Below are positions 32,278-32,382 of a stretch of DNA of 32,382 nt, one piece after another. This DNA comes from Calidithermus roseus (GTDB lineage: Bacteria; Deinococcota; Deinococci; Deinococcales; Thermaceae), in NCBI RefSeq assembly GCF_003574095.1, contig NZ_QWLA01000041.1:1-32382 (forward strand). The letters are read 5' to 3'. Under the pieces are notes generated by a model, which made no database searches, was not told the origin of the DNA, and worked only from the letters and a program-made list of their open reading frames with translations. How positions within the stretch are numbered: position 1 is the stretch's first letter; each line of letters opens with the position of its first letter. The position numbers were made by a program, and so were the translations under genes.

Positions 32278-32382
32278 ATGAAATCTGTCTCCATCCCTAG
32301 TCCGTTGCCGCATCTAGCCCAGATACCCGATTCCCGCGAGTACTTGAAAACCCAACATCGCTGGCAAGACCTGCTGCTAATC
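32278..32382 (+). CDS. Start of an ISAs1-type transposase (partial)
   Basis: The last 35 codons of the window read MKSVSIPSPLPHLAQIPDSR followed by EYLKTQHRWQDLLLI and stay open to the edge. The pattern of LAQIPDSR, a basic patch, then a hydrophobic helix resembles the N-terminal DDE_Tnp_1-associated domain of ISAs1/H-repeat transposases (IPDPR, RH, hydrophobic stretch). Its divergent position relative to the cassettes is where an integron integrase would lie, but the sequence does not look like the N-terminus of IntI. No ribosome binding site is visible and no inverted repeat could be identified. Only the N-terminus is seen, so this is tentative. Confidence 0.5.
   Translation, partial: MKSVSIPSPLPHLAQIPDSREYLKTQHRWQDLLLI

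Noticed and set aside
32278-32382. Right-edge gene as an integron integrase
   Set aside because: Its divergent position is right for intI, but the visible residues (HLAQIPDSREY, HRWQDLLLI) match the start of ISAs1-type transposases better and show none of the N-terminal IntI pattern. Left open only as an alternative.

Overview
The window comes from a GC-rich (roughly 64%) bacterium of the Deinococcota, most like Meiothermus or Thermus. The evidence is a Thermus-type nitrate respiration operon that includes the membrane-anchored dihaem cytochrome NarC, an SLH-domain envelope protein with a coiled-coil region, and tightly overlapping ATGA/GTGA gene junctions. Almost every gene lies on the minus strand. 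Genus is inferred from gene content, not from a marker gene.

Reading plus-strand coordinates upward: the 5' part of an SLH/coiled-coil envelope protein (1-842); a small membrane protein; an acyl-CoA dehydrogenase with an operator-like promoter; an S1-domain RNA-binding protein on the plus strand with a folded leader and a good terminator; then a long minus-strand operon running 8968 to 3560 (55-residue ORF, SDR oxidoreductase, VOC protein, QueA-like protein, hypothetical, SnoaL-like, GAF-histidine kinase, LuxR-type response regulator, DinB-like). An IS982 transposase remnant separates this from a regulator/PEP-synthase/small-protein operon (13292 to 9693). Next come a single-chain formate dehydrogenase-like molybdoenzyme, PolX, and Hsp20. 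The complete nar operon (29536 to 19290) runs small ORF, narC, narG, narH, narJ, narI, narK1, narK2: nitrate import and nitrite export, a membrane-bound quinol:nitrate reductase with its chaperone, and a cytochrome c. With the formate dehydrogenase-like enzyme upstream of polX, this is an anaerobic respiratory neighbourhood.

The most unusual region is the right end (about 29755-32247). It has the structure of an integron gene-cassette array. Two attC-like sites each have a correctly oriented RYYYAAC box, an imperfect stem with the diagnostic single unpaired G in the left arm, and a GTTRRRY-like box; a third core box (GTTGGGC) marks the upstream limit. One cassette carries an ABM-like small protein. 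The other is an unusual three-gene cassette (a probable dual-OB protein plus two different DUF488 proteins joined by ATGA overlaps), a candidate nucleic-acid-targeting or defence module. No integrase is visible; the right edge holds what looks like the start of an ISAs1-type transposase. The hexamer CTCGAG, which occurs about a hundred times in the rest of the window, is absent from this array, supporting foreign origin.

A second regulatory observation: three promoters (nar operon, hsp20, and the small gene ahead of the formate dehydrogenase) share tandem GTAA-containing half sites exactly 11 bp apart, always 10 bp upstream of the -10 position. This suggests a common activator.
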